Positions 26,530-35,390 of a stretch of 56,390 nucleotides of DNA are shown here, one piece after another (position 1 is the first letter of the stretch; each line of letters opens with the position of its first letter). A program made the position numbers and the translations under genes. The notes below the pieces were generated by a model. It made no database searches. It saw only the letters and a program-made list of their open reading frames with translations, and was not told where the DNA came from. Source of the stretch: JBJXHG01 sp046160865 (GTDB lineage: Bacteria; Planctomycetota; UBA1135; GCA-002686595); contig JBJXHG010000175.1 in assembly GCA_046160865.1 (NCBI GenBank), positions 1 to 56,390 on the forward strand. Reading direction: 5' to 3'.

Positions 26530-27453
26530 GTGTACATCCAACCCGGCATTCCGAACCCCTACTCGCTGTCGACGACCTGCTACGGCAGTCGACTGAAGAC
26601 GATCGAGGACCAAGCCTTCGCGGCCGTTGCGATGGGTTTTCGGCGGATCGAGCTCGGACTTTCCGACACGCCGGTTCCTCTGAACGGCTTCGAGGAGTCG
26701 CGACGCGAGACCGGCATCGCCGTGCGGTCGATGGTCGCCGGGTGCCTGGACCCACGGTCGGAGCACATGACCGGCACGAAGCTCGGCAGCCTCGACGAGG
26801 ATTGCCGCGAGCGCGCGCTCAACTCCGTGAGACGGCACATCCGCCTCGCGCAGAAGTACGGTTGTCCGACGGTGATCATCCGCGGCGGCGAGCTCGAAGA
26901 TCCGGTGCTTCGCGAAGAGTCCGATCGGCTCCAAGGGCGCGTCGTGCGCGAAGGTCCGACCGACGAATCACGCGAAGCGGCGCGCGAGCTCGAAGCACGC
27001 GTGCAACGCAAGGCGCAGCGGCAGGTCGAGCATCTGTGCCGCTCGCTGCACACGCTGCTCGGCGAGTTCCCGGAGACGAAGCTCGCGATCGAGCCGGGTC
27101 AGAGCTTCCTCGATCTCTTCAACTTCGAAGCGGTCGGATGGGCGCTCGACGATCTGCGCAGCCGCGGCCTGGGCTACTGGCACGACAGCGGACGTATCCA
27201 GCTGCGCGAGCGCTTGGGTCTGACGCCGCAGGGCGGCTGGCTCGATGCGTACGCGTCGAAACTCCTCGGCGTTCACCTTCAAGACGAAGCCGAGGGCACG
27301 GTCGAGCTTCCGCCCGGGCACGGCGAAGTCGATTTCAAACTGGTCGCCAGCTACTTGCCGCAGGACGCGGAGCGCGTGCTCGACATCAACTCGCGCCACG
27401 GTCGCGCCGAGATCCTCGCCGCCGTGCAGTTCCTGAGCGACAAAGGCATCTGA
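26530..27453 (+). CDS. Sugar phosphate isomerase/epimerase-like TIM barrel protein
   Basis: A 307-residue protein from a GTG. The AP-endonuclease-family-2 barrel is recognisable: the first strand FAAVAMGFRRIELGLS, CPTVIIRGGELEDP, ETKLAIEPGQSFLDL, GYWHDSGRIQLRERLGL and LLGVHLQDEAEG. The Glu, His and Asp that bind metal in these isomerases correspond to AIEPG, YWHDSG and GVHLQD. The substrate cannot be read. An insertion of about 50 charged residues (about 140-175) is a coiled-coil-like addition. It stands alone; repeat B follows its stop by about 10 bp. Confidence 0.85.
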   Translation: MYIQPGIPNPYSLSTTCYGSRLKTIEDQAFAAVAMGFRRIELGLSDTPVPLNGFEESRRETGIAVRSMVAGCLDPRSEHMTGTKLGSLDEDCRERALNSVRRHIRLAQKYGCPTVIIRGGELEDPVLREESDRLQGRVVREGPTDESREAARELEARVQRKAQRQVEHLCRSLHTLLGEFPETKLAIEPGQSFLDLFNFEAVGWALDDLRSRGLGYWHDSGRIQLRERLGLTPQGGWLDAYASKLLGVHLQDEAEGTVELPPGHGEVDFKLVASYLPQDAERVLDINSRHGRAEILAAVQFLSDKGI

Positions 27454-27461
27454 CGCGGGTC

Positions 27462-27668
27462 AGCCCGCGTCTCTCACCATGACGTGAGCGAAACGGTGCA
27501 AGTGTCGGTGGATGCAAGCCGAGCGACTGAGCGCACCGGAGGCGACCTGATAAGGTCGCCGAGGGGTAAGCCTCGGTGCTCGCTGCGCGAGCCTGCAACG
27601 AGGATCCCGAAGAAGCTCGGCGCCGCAGACGCCGGCGGTTGCGCCGTTGCAGCCGCGGTGGGGTGACA
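27462..27668. repeat. Palindromic repeat family B, copy 3
   Basis: CAGCCCGCGTCTCTCACCATG begins the element, and 27500-27565 is the reverse-complement match of repeat B1 (CGGTGGATGCAAGCCGAGCG). It contains the local hairpin GCGACCTGATAAGGTCGC. It lies between convergent genes. Confidence 0.7.
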
Positions 27669-27676
27669 GATGCGCG

Positions 27677-29194
27677 TTAGCGTCGACCGCCGCCGCGTGC
27701 GACGTGCGCGCGCCAAGCGCGCTCGAGCTCGTCCTCCGGAGTCGCGAGCGCATCCTTGAAGTGCGTCGGCGAGCCTTGACCCTTGTACGCGCCGCGCACG
27801 AAGTCGAAGAAGCGCCGGCGGAACTTCTCGCCTTGTCCGTGCAGGCAGAAGTGCACGAACGTGTACGCGGCGGCGTACTTCAGCTCGGACTGCGGCGTCA
27901 AGAAGTCCTCCGTGCCGAACACGAGCAAGCGTTCGAGCTCGATGGACTCGATCGCGGCGGCATGACGCTCGAAGTGGTTGCGCGCGATCGCCTCCTCGTC
28001 GAACGTTGCGCGCGATGCGGTGCCGGACATGCTCCACGACATGTATTCCGCGAGACCTTCGTCGAGCCAGGCCGGCAGATCGCCGATCGAGCTCGCGGTT
28101 TCGACCGCCGTGTTGAAGAGCAGCTGGTGCACGGCTTCGTGGAACAGCAATCCGCGATGGATGCCCTTCGATGCATCGACGACGAGACGATCGATCGCCG
28201 CATCGAAGTACGCGGAGCGGCCGACGTACGCGACGGGGAACGATTCCGCGTCGGCATGGACGTGCGCTTCCAAGGGCTCGACCGTTTCGCGCAGCATCAT
28301 CTCGGCGCCGAACAGATCGTAGAAGGCGAAGTACAGACACTCGAGGTCGAGCAGCGCACGCACCGCGTCGGACATCGGTAGGTTCGTGCGCAGGCGGTAG
28401 TGGCTCGAGCGCAGCTCCCAAGGTGTCTTCCACGAAGCGCGCATCGACTCGATCTTTCGCCAGTCGGTCCACTTCCCGGCGCTGCGCTCGGCCCAACCGT
28501 TCGCGCGCCGCATGTGACCGAGCGCGAGGTGCGCTTCCTCGTCCTCGGGAGCGCTGCAGAGGATGAAGCGCTGGAAGAGCAGCGCGTCGTCGTGCAGGCC
28601 GACGCGCTTGCAGTACTGAGCGAGGTCGCGAACGCCTTGTGTCTCCTCCGGTTTGGATTCGAGCCAGCGTTCGATTGCTTCGCGCTGGTGTCCGAGCCGC
28701 GAGACGGCGAGCTTCACGTCCTTCATCGGAATCGTGCGCTCCTTCGTCCCGTCGCGCAGGATCAACACGGCTTCGTCTTGGTAGACGATTCGGCCCTGGA
28801 GCTTGGTGCCGTTGTGCAGCTCCACTCGATCGGCCCGGAGTTCGTCACCCGGTGTCGAAGCCGTCGCCGTCGTGGCGTGGACGGCAGCGCTCGCTGCGCG
28901 TGCGCTGGATTCGGCGCGCTTAGCGCCGCTGCGCATCGATGGCGAGGCGACCTCGGTACCGTGCTGCGGCGAGGCCGGGTCATGCGTCGCCAGCGCGAGA
29001 GCCTCCGAGTCGTCAGCGTGGGCGGCGGCGACTTCGTTCGGCGATGCAGTTCGTCGCCGTACGCCCGCGCACGAAGCTTGACGCACATCGACGGTGGAAA
29101 CGGCGACCGCGTGTGCAACCGGCGCGCGCGGCGGCAGTCCTGTCTGCGCCGCAACCCATGCGCCGATCACGAGAAAAGAGCACAGCCACTGCAT
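27677..29194 (-). CDS. Secreted DUF1570-like metallopeptidase
   Basis: A 505-residue exported protein; signal peptide MQWLCSFLVIGAWVAAQTG, then a 90-residue low-complexity region. A domain with RVELHNGTKLQGRIVYQD and AVLILRDGTKE is a small beta barrel. The peptidase-MA-like domain contains FHEAVHQLLFN (HExxH at 352-356) and WLDEGLAEYMSW, whose Glu 379 completes a gluzincin-like zinc site. DUF1570 proteins of planctomycetes share this set. It probably cleaves proteins outside the cytoplasm; the substrate is unknown. It is divergent from thiD with a 92-bp gap. Confidence 0.85.
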   Translation of the reverse strand: MQWLCSFLVIGAWVAAQTGLPPRAPVAHAVAVSTVDVRQASCAGVRRRTASPNEVAAAHADDSEALALATHDPASPQHGTEVASPSMRSGAKRAESSARAASAAVHATTATASTPGDELRADRVELHNGTKLQGRIVYQDEAVLILRDGTKERTIPMKDVKLAVSRLGHQREAIERWLESKPEETQGVRDLAQYCKRVGLHDDALLFQRFILCSAPEDEEAHLALGHMRRANGWAERSAGKWTDWRKIESMRASWKTPWELRSSHYRLRTNLPMSDAVRALLDLECLYFAFYDLFGAEMMLRETVEPLEAHVHADAESFPVAYVGRSAYFDAAIDRLVVDASKGIHRGLLFHEAVHQLLFNTAVETASSIGDLPAWLDEGLAEYMSWSMSGTASRATFDEEAIARNHFERHAAAIESIELERLLVFGTEDFLTPQSELKYAAAYTFVHFCLHGQGEKFRRRFFDFVRGAYKGQGSPTHFKDALATPEDELERAWRAHVARGGGRR

Positions 29195-29286
29195 CGTTCG
29201 AAGCGCGCGCGAGGCGCAATCGTGCGGGCGATGCCCGCGGAAGGCAAGCGCTGGAGAAATGCGGATCGCGCTCCGAAGATGCTCGC

Positions 29287-30072
29287 ATGCGTCGTGCGAG
29301 TCTGAGGCCGAGCCTGCTCGTCGTAGCGGGCCGCGATTCGGTCGGTGGCGCCGGCATCGACGCGGACCGGGCGGGCATGGAAGGACTGGCGATCGACGTC
29401 CACTGCGTGGTCACGGCCGAAACGCAGCAGGATGACCGCTCCGTTCGCTCGATCGGCGCGCGCAGTGCGGCGGCATGGCTCGCCGAGGCGCTCGACGTGG
29501 CACGCGCGGGGATCGATGCGTTGAAGTTCGGGCTTCTACCCGGCGAGGATCACATCGCCGCCGCCGCGGAGCTGATCGAATTCGTGCGGCGTCGCGCTCC
29601 GTGTCCTGTCGTGGTCGATCCTGTGATCGCTGCCTCGAGCGGTTCGCGCTTCCTCGCGGCCAGCGCGGTCGCTGCGCTGCGCTCGAGTCTGTGCACACGT
29701 CCGGTCGTCGTGTCGCCGAACGTGCTCGAAGCGGCCGAGCTCACATGCCGGTCCGCCGACGAGCTCGCCGGATCACCGGCCGCGCGGCTACAGGCTGCGG
29801 GCGAGTTGCTCGACCTCGGCGCGCTGGCGGTGGTGCTGAAGGGTGGCCACGCGCTCGAAGATCCGGTCACGGACCTCGTGCTCGCGCGCGGCTCGAGTCC
29901 GGTCTGGCTCGCTCACCCGCGGATACCCGGCGGCAAGATTCGCGGATCCGGATGCCGTTTCGCGGCGCGTCTGGCCGCGGAGCTCGCGCTCGGTCGCGAC
30001 TTGGTCGCGGCAGCGAAGTTCGCGGGGGACCATGTGCTCAGCGCGATCCGCGGCGGACCGGCTCGCGGTTAG
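29287..30072 (+). CDS. thiD: Hydroxymethylpyrimidine/phosphomethylpyrimidine kinase
   Basis: A 261-residue ribokinase-fold protein from an ATG. Marks are VAGRDSVGGAGIDADRAG at the substrate site, KFGLLPGEDHIAA, VVVDPVIAASSGSRF, VVVSPNVLEAAEL, VLKGGHALEDPVTD and the ATP-site anion hole GKIRGSGCRFAARLAAELA. In the canonical enzyme this last stretch reads GTGCTLSAA; here it is GSGCRFAA, with the Gly and Cys kept. It phosphorylates hydroxymethylpyrimidine twice for thiamine. No other thiamine gene or TPP riboswitch is visible near it. Confidence 0.9.
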   Translation: MRRASLRPSLLVVAGRDSVGGAGIDADRAGMEGLAIDVHCVVTAETQQDDRSVRSIGARSAAAWLAEALDVARAGIDALKFGLLPGEDHIAAAAELIEFVRRRAPCPVVVDPVIAASSGSRFLAASAVAALRSSLCTRPVVVSPNVLEAAELTCRSADELAGSPAARLQAAGELLDLGALAVVLKGGHALEDPVTDLVLARGSSPVWLAHPRIPGGKIRGSGCRFAARLAAELALGRDLVAAAKFAGDHVLSAIRGGPARG

Positions 30073-30307
30073 CCCGCAGTTCTCCCGTCGCCGCGCGCGA
30101 ACCGGTGCAAGTGCCGGCGAAGGTTGGAGGTAGGCGACCGTGCGCGAAGCGCATCGCGACCTCGCAGCGCGCGCTTGCGAAGCCGACCCGGGCGAAGCGC
30201 ACCCTCGGCGACCTGGTCGGCCCGCCGGGGAGCGCGACGGAGCTCGGCGCTGGCGACGCTGGCAGATGCGCCGTTGCAGCCCGACCGCGGTTGAAGTGTT
30301 GCGGGCT
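30071..30307. repeat. Palindromic repeat family B, copy 4
   Basis: AGCCCGCAGTTCTCCCGTCG at the left and GCGGGCT at 30301-30307 are inverted ends. The first 40 bp and the GCCGTTGCAGCCC segment match repeat B3. The interval 30073-30406 holds no gene; this repeat fills most of it, just before tRNA-Gly. Confidence 0.6.
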
Positions 30308-30406
30308 CGTCGTCACGTCGTGCGCGACATCCCCGCTACCGCACGTCGACCGACCCTTGCCCTGGATAGCCCGGACGTTATCCTCTTGACCCACTCGAAC
30401 CAGGAC

Positions 30407-30478
30407 GCGGCTGTAGCTCAGTGGTAGAGCGCAACCTTGCCAAGGTTGATGTCGAGGGTTCAAGTCCCTTCAGCCGCT
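30407..30478 (+). tRNA. tRNA-Gly (GCC)
   Basis: A complete cloverleaf: acceptor GCGGCTG with CAGCCGC, D arm GCTCAGTGGTAGAGC, anticodon arm CAACC-TTGCCAA-GGTTG with anticodon GCC, and T arm GAGGG-TTCAAGT-CCCTT. The discriminator is T and CCA is not encoded. The gene's 3' part (30437-30481) is repeated exactly at 49756-49800, so it is the insertion target of the island. Confidence 0.97.
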
Positions 30479-30481
30479 CCA
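30437..30481 (+). other. Left attachment site, attL (45 bp)
   Basis: These 45 bp, from the anticodon loop to just past the tRNA-Gly end, are identical to 49756-49800; the match ends at both flanks. An integrase gene starts 106 bp further in. The pattern is that of site-specific insertion into a tRNA 3' end that leaves the tRNA intact. Confidence 0.95.
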
Positions 30482-30553
30482 TTCCAAGTGTCGCTGATCC
30501 CCAGGTTTGGGGAACCTGCCCACGTCGGGCAGTGCAGCTCAGAAGAGCCGTTC

Positions 30554-30573
30554 GCCGGGTAGTTCTACCCGGC
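30554..30573 (+). promoter_or_regulatory. Hairpin in the integrase leader
   Basis: GCCGGGTA-GTTC-TACCCGGC is a perfect 8-bp stem that ends 14 bp before the integrase ATG, next to the GGAGA ribosome site. Further small stems (CCCCAGGTTTGGGG at about 30499) lie between it and the attachment site. It may control integrase translation or be part of the recombination site. Confidence 0.5.
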
Positions 30574-30587
30574 ACGGAGAGCCGCAC

Positions 30588-31799
30588 ATGTCCACGTCCG
30601 ACACACCGCGCATCCCGAGCTACCGAGCGCACAAGGCCACAGGGCAGGCGCGCGTCACAATCGAAGGCAAGGACTACTACCTCGGCCGATACGGCTCGCC
30701 CGAGAGCCGCGCGAAGTACCGGCGGTTGATCGCAGAGTACTGCAAGGGCGCAGCATCAGCCGCCGGGGCGCGCACAAGCTCGCTGCGAGCCGGCGCGCAG
30801 TACTCGGTAGCCGAGCTCTGCGGAGAGTCTCTCGCGTGGGCAAAGCGCGAGTACCGCACCTCTGACGGCGACGAGACGGGCAGCGTCGAGAACGTCCGGC
30901 AAGCGCTTCGCGCGCTGTTCGAGCTGTTCGCCGACACCGACGCCGCCGAGTTCGGTCCGAAGTCGCTCATGCGGCTGCGCGAGGATCTCGTGAAGCGCGG
31001 TCTCGCGCGCTCGACGGTCAACGACCGGATCGCGATCGTGCGTCGCGCGTTCAAGTGGGCGGCGCAGGAGGAAAAGCTACCGCCGAGCGTGTACCACGGC
31101 TTGCAGACCGTCTCGGGGCTGCGTCGCGACCGTGGCGGCGCGCGCGAAACCGAGCCCGTGCGTCCAGCCCCGGAGCACGCGATCCAAGCTGCGCTGCCGC
31201 TCATGCCGGAGCCGGTGCAGGCGATGGTGCATCTGCAACTCCTCACCGGCGCGCGTCCGAGCGAGATTGCGCTGATGCGCGCGGCCGAGATCGACCGAAC
31301 CGGCGCAGTTTGGGTCTACCGCCCCGCGACCCACAAGAACCGTTGGCGCGGTCAGGAGCGCCTGATCTTCATCGGCCCGAAGGGACAGGACGTGATCCGA
31401 GCTTTCCTGCGGCCGGGTCTCCAAGACAAGTTCCTGTTCTCTCCGACGATCGCCGAGCTGCGCCGTCGCGACCGGCGGCGCGCGGCGCGCAAGACGCCGC
31501 TCTACCCGAGCCACGTGCGAGCGCTCGAACGGAAGCGCAAAGCGAAGCCGCAGCGCCAGCCGCGCGACCGCTACGACGTCGGCACGTATCGACAAGCGAT
31601 TGCGCGCGCATGCAGGCGGGCGAACGTCGCTCCGTGGAAGCCGAACCAGCTCCGCCACAACGCGGCAACCCGACTTCGTGCCGAGTTCGGGCTCGACGTC
31701 GCGAAGGCAGTGCTCGGCCACACGCGCGTGGAGACGACCCAGATCTACGCCGAGGCGGATCGGAATCGCGCGATGCAGGCGATTGCATCCGTAGGCTAA
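30588..31799 (+). CDS. Tyrosine-type site-specific integrase of the island
   Basis: A 403-residue protein; ATG at 30588 with GGAGA upstream. Residues 10-45 are an arm-binding-like domain (VTIEGKDYYLGRYGSPESRA). Residues 70-165 are the SAM-like core-binding domain. The catalytic domain shows R223 in LTGARPSEIALM, R356 in NQLRHNAATRLR, H378 in LGHTR and the nucleophile Y387 in TTQIYAE. The box II His is replaced by Asn (PNQLRH), a common variant in planctomycete integrases. It lies directly inside attL and reads into the island, so it is the likely agent of insertion into tRNA-Gly. Confidence 0.95.
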   Translation: MSTSDTPRIPSYRAHKATGQARVTIEGKDYYLGRYGSPESRAKYRRLIAEYCKGAASAAGARTSSLRAGAQYSVAELCGESLAWAKREYRTSDGDETGSVENVRQALRALFELFADTDAAEFGPKSLMRLREDLVKRGLARSTVNDRIAIVRRAFKWAAQEEKLPPSVYHGLQTVSGLRRDRGGARETEPVRPAPEHAIQAALPLMPEPVQAMVHLQLLTGARPSEIALMRAAEIDRTGAVWVYRPATHKNRWRGQERLIFIGPKGQDVIRAFLRPGLQDKFLFSPTIAELRRRDRRRAARKTPLYPSHVRALERKRKAKPQRQPRDRYDVGTYRQAIARACRRANVAPWKPNQLRHNAATRLRAEFGLDVAKAVLGHTRVETTQIYAEADRNRAMQAIASVG

Positions 31800-32001
31800 C
31801 GACGCGCGCGGCGGCCACTTCGCTGAAGTGGCCGCTGGCCTAGATTGTTTGGCGGGCCGCCGTATCGTGGCGCATGTGGCCAGCGACAAGAATGCTCCCG
31901 GAATTCCGGACAGCTGGAAGTTTGGGCGAAGTCCATCCGGGCTGCTCGTTGCTACCGGTCTTGTGCTGGACAAGAAGCTCTTCTCATTCGGAGCTGCAAC
32001 G

Positions 32002-33672
32002 ATGCCAAGTACGGACTATCGAGCATTACGCGGCATTGGTGTTGTGCCCACCTACGATGAACTGTGGAGCGAGCCGGTTCCGGAGCTGAACAGCTTACTG
32101 GCGGCAGTGCCGGTTCAAACATGGTTCGCGTTCCTGCTGCGACTCATCACCGTTCTCGTCAGAGACAATGCATCGGCACAGGACAAGACGCGCATCCTGT
32201 TGGAGATGCTCGACGACGACGCCCGGCATCGCGCGTTGTTGTTTCTGGAGAGCAATCAGAACGCATCGCTTATCTCGGCATTCTCCGTCCTCCTGTTGCT
32301 GGAACTTACAGCATCACGAGCGGAACTTGCAGCGTCACCCGCGCCTCTTATCGACCCGGCGACGCGCGCGATGATGGTGAAGGCGCTCTACGTCGTCTCC
32401 GATCGTCTGAACGAATCGCTGACGGCCGGCATTCCGCACAACCCTTCTGGTGCGGCAGCCGCGCTTCGTGAGCGCAGCATCCTTGGCCAACCAACCCGTC
32501 GAATGCTTACGGCGTTCGGGCTCTGGCGATGGTCACACGTCGCGCTGGATGATCGCGCCAGAAACATACGCGCGACTTTCGATGCGCACTTCGCATCACG
32601 ATGCGGCGTGAGTCTCGAACAGTGGGTCGTTGGGCTGTCACTCGCCACTCTCGCCGCGGTCAACCAGCCGCTGACCGAAGCGATCACGACCCCGATCTTC
32701 ATAGTAGAAAACAGAAGCGACCTCACGCCCGCCGGACGTGCGCTGATTGGGGCGTGTCTATCACAGCTGTCGTTGACAACGGACGCATTTCGCGTGGAGT
32801 GCAAGCGAGCGGACGCGGAGAAGGACCTGTTTCGCTCTCCATCGCTCATTCCGGTGAAGGCTCATCCGTGTCTCCGGACTGTCGAAGGCGTGACCGCCGC
32901 TTATCGAGCGATCTCCCCATTGCACGTAGCCGAGGCAGGCGTGCGCCGGCCTGTGCTTGAGCGGGCTCGCGACTCCGCGCAGCGAAACATCGCGCTAATC
33001 GAGTACGGTCATCTGGTCGAAAGCTATGTGCACGCTCTTCTGATGCATGCGTTCGGCGACCGCTATCAACGTCTGGAACCGAGCAACTCACGAAAGCGGG
33101 CCGAAGGGATCATCTGGTATCCCCAAGGCTTCATCGTCATCGAATGCAAGGCACGTTCTTCGTCGGAGTGGGTGCGATACCAGATGCGTAGCGACGACGA
33201 GTATGCCGCCGAGCTACACGACTCAGGCCTAGCCAAAGCGGCGCAGCAGATCGAGTCGACGATCGACGACGTGCTGTCTGGATCGATACCGCAGCAATGT
33301 GCGGCTCCGCCGCGGGTTGCCGGCGGGATCATCGTGTCGTTGCAAGACCTGGCTTTGTCGTGGATCTCGGGGTCCGTTTTCGAACGGCTGCTTCCTCCAA
33401 CTCGGATGTCGGACGGTGTGCTTCGCCTGCGTCCTCAGCTCATGGAGATCGAGACGCTTGAAGAGATTGACAAGTGGGAGCACGTCGACTTGCTCGAGGT
33501 GCTGACCAGGAAGATGCAAGACAAAAATATGATGTTTGAATGCGTAAATGCCTTCCTGCAGCACGAGCGCGGAGATCCCAAACTCTCCAGGACCAAGCGC
33601 ATCATGTGGGACGCGCTGCGAGCCTTCATCGTGCCGTATCTCAACGCGCCCGAAGGCAACGCTATCGGTTAG
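32002..33672 (+). CDS. Large protein with nuclease-like ECK motif, function unknown
   Basis: A 556-residue protein. I chose the ATG at 32002 because GGAG lies 8 nt before it; the frame is open to a GTG at 31828. The N-terminal 350 residues are alpha-helical and unfamiliar (TDYRALRGIGVVPTYDELW at the start). In residues 365-430, RAEGIIWYPQGFIVIECKAR has the strand-turn-strand and E-x-K pattern of PD-(D/E)XK nucleases, with E of AEG possibly in the Asp position. The rest (LAKAAQQIESTIDDVL, then AGGIIVSLQDLALSWISGSV) is typical of NERD-like defence nucleases. It is the first cargo gene, has lower GC than the chromosome, and converges with the AbiE toxin gene. Confidence 0.6.
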   Translation: MPSTDYRALRGIGVVPTYDELWSEPVPELNSLLAAVPVQTWFAFLLRLITVLVRDNASAQDKTRILLEMLDDDARHRALLFLESNQNASLISAFSVLLLLELTASRAELAASPAPLIDPATRAMMVKALYVVSDRLNESLTAGIPHNPSGAAAALRERSILGQPTRRMLTAFGLWRWSHVALDDRARNIRATFDAHFASRCGVSLEQWVVGLSLATLAAVNQPLTEAITTPIFIVENRSDLTPAGRALIGACLSQLSLTTDAFRVECKRADAEKDLFRSPSLIPVKAHPCLRTVEGVTAAYRAISPLHVAEAGVRRPVLERARDSAQRNIALIEYGHLVESYVHALLMHAFGDRYQRLEPSNSRKRAEGIIWYPQGFIVIECKARSSSEWVRYQMRSDDEYAAELHDSGLAKAAQQIESTIDDVLSGSIPQQCAAPPRVAGGIIVSLQDLALSWISGSVFERLLPPTRMSDGVLRLRPQLMEIETLEEIDKWEHVDLLEVLTRKMQDKNMMFECVNAFLQHERGDPKLSRTKRIMWDALRAFIVPYLNAPEGNAIG

Positions 33673-33675
33673 TAC

Positions 33676-34638
33676 CTACAGGAGCGACCTTATGCATTCG
33701 AACGCCTGCTTGACTTCCTCCCATGTGGCAAACGGTCCGTAGCAGAGCGACGCACACTGCCTCGTGTATTCGGACTCTATGTCAACGGCTAGCCTGCCCG
33801 CAGGAAAGAGCGCATCGCTCGCTGCGAAGCTCATTCCGGCGGGCGGGATGTAGTCTCGCGGAAAGCTGGCTCGGCTGATGGAGTCGTAGTCGCGTTTGAT
33901 AGCCTCGTACTCTGTAGAGCGCAGCATGTCGAGAACATCGGCCTTAGTCGCGAGTTGGTGCAGGTCGTAGTAATGGCGCGCATATGTGCCAATAGGTCGA
34001 CCGTCGAGCTTGTGTAGCTCGATCTTCGCGTGGATGGCGAATAGCTTCTCGACGAACGTGCGTCGGTAGTGGAGCAGACGAAACGGAAACGGCGCCTCAT
34101 CGTCGGCATCGAGCGAGCGGCCGGTGTCGGTCAAGAACTCGGAGAGGTACGACCGTAGCTCCACGGTCTGAGTCGGTTCGCGACCGCTGGCTGTTCCGGC
34201 CTCGAGCAGAACGCGGCTCGCAATCTCGCCGGTACCGCCGAAGCGCTGGTCGTACCCGAAGCGATCGCTGCGTCCGAAGCCTCCGATCGTTTGACTTTCC
34301 TCCGCGATGAACGTCAGCGCGGGATGCGCCGCTACTGCGTCTCGAACCCGCTTGAGCTCGCGATCGATGCCTTTCTTGCCGAGCGCAGGTTCGAACGCGC
34401 CCGGGTCGAGGAAGAGGTCGATGTCTTCCGAGAAGCGCTGAATGAGGTTCCAGCCTTTCGAGAGGCTCGTACCGCCCTTGAAGATGACCTTGTCGCCCGC
34501 CGCCGCGGCGACAAGGCGAAGAACTTCTGTGACGTAGTAGTCCTTCTCGATGACGGCCGCGCGCAGGCCGCGGCGGCGGAAGTGCTCCTCCGCGGACAGG
34601 ATGGCTTGATCGAAATCAGGATGCTCGCAGAGTCTCAC
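33676..34638 (-). CDS. AbiEii/AbiGii-type nucleotidyltransferase toxin
   Basis: A 320-residue protein from a GTG that overlaps the antitoxin stop (GTGA), so translation is coupled. It carries the family marks: DYYVTEVLR, then the nucleotide-binding KGGTSLSKGWNLIQRFSEDI with DIDLFLD giving the two acidic residues, and YYDLHQL in the C-terminal part. AbiEii toxins transfer nucleotides, probably to a tRNA or other RNA, and stop growth, giving abortive infection; the antitoxin represses its own operon. The stop lies 3 bp from the convergent stop at 33672. Confidence 0.92.
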   Translation of the reverse strand: MRLCEHPDFDQAILSAEEHFRRRGLRAAVIEKDYYVTEVLRLVAAAAGDKVIFKGGTSLSKGWNLIQRFSEDIDLFLDPGAFEPALGKKGIDRELKRVRDAVAAHPALTFIAEESQTIGGFGRSDRFGYDQRFGGTGEIASRVLLEAGTASGREPTQTVELRSYLSEFLTDTGRSLDADDEAPFPFRLLHYRRTFVEKLFAIHAKIELHKLDGRPIGTYARHYYDLHQLATKADVLDMLRSTEYEAIKRDYDSISRASFPRDYIPPAGMSFAASDALFPAGRLAVDIESEYTRQCASLCYGPFATWEEVKQAFECIRSLL

Positions 34639-35384
34639 GGCTGGCGCGGCTCCTTCGCCTGCCACGCTCGCGCCGTCGGAAGGCCGCTGAAGAGGCCGAA
34701 GTCGAACCGCGACAGCGGGTTCAGGGACGACCGAATCTCGCCCAAGCTCTGACGATTCATCCCGAGTTGCTCTCCAAGCGCACCGAGTAGCGCGCGGACA
34801 CGCGGGGGCTCGGTCGAAGCCACGCTCGCGAGGCGTTGATAGCGGCCGCGTTCCCGGAGGAACTTGAGCGTTCGCTCGACGGTATCCTCCGAGGACAACT
34901 CGCTGGTTCTGCCCGCGTGGCGAAGGAAGTCCAGGAGCGCCGCATCCGACTCGGACAGTTCCGTCCAGGCATTGGGGCGACGTGTATGGACGACCGTGTC
35001 TTCGCCAACGAGCTTCCGGGGCAGACTCGCCGCGCTTGTTGCTACCTCTCGGCGTCCGGGGTTCTGAGTCGTGAAGCCGAGCGCGTTGGCGGCGGCGGCA
35101 CCGGACGGGAACACGGGACGTTCGCGTGAGGCGAGTTCGCGCAGAGCAGCCGGGTTCGGCTTGCTCGCGCCAAACGCCGTCGGACGGGCGCGGTAGTACG
35201 TCCCCTTGCTCAGCCGTTGAACGCTTCCGGCTCGCGTCATTCGGGAGAGAGCTTGCGCCACCGCTGCGAAGGGCAGATCCCGGAAGTCTTCGAGGCGCCA
35301 TAGGCGCTCACCCCCGTTCGCGACGCGATCGCGGACCTGCAAGGCGACGCGGCGCGAGCTGAGCGTTGAGGAGGCCATGGTCAT
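34635..35384 (-). CDS. AbiEi-type antitoxin and operon repressor (DUF6088-like)
   Basis: A 249-residue protein; the best start is the ATG at 35384 (MTMASSTLSSRR), with another at 35378. No ribosome site precedes either, and a promoter puts the transcript start at about the ATG, so the mRNA may be leaderless. The N-terminal 70 residues form a winged helix-turn-helix (RLEDFRDLPFAAVAQALSRM, then GSVQRLSKGTYYR). The C-terminal part has FPSGAAAANALGFTTQNPGR and DAALLDFLRHAGRTSELS, as in AbiEi-type antitoxins. It would silence the partner toxin, without binding it in the described systems, and bind the palindrome upstream. Confidence 0.88.
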   Translation of the reverse strand: MTMASSTLSSRRVALQVRDRVANGGERLWRLEDFRDLPFAAVAQALSRMTRAGSVQRLSKGTYYRARPTAFGASKPNPAALRELASRERPVFPSGAAAANALGFTTQNPGRREVATSAASLPRKLVGEDTVVHTRRPNAWTELSESDAALLDFLRHAGRTSELSSEDTVERTLKFLRERGRYQRLASVASTEPPRVRALLGALGEQLGMNRQSLGEIRSSLNPLSRFDFGLFSGLPTARAWQAKEPRQP

Positions 35385-35390
35385 AGGGAG

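Noticed and set aside
29287..30072. TPP riboswitch upstream of thiD
   Set aside because: The 92-bp gap lacks the conserved CTGAGA and ACCTGA-type elements.
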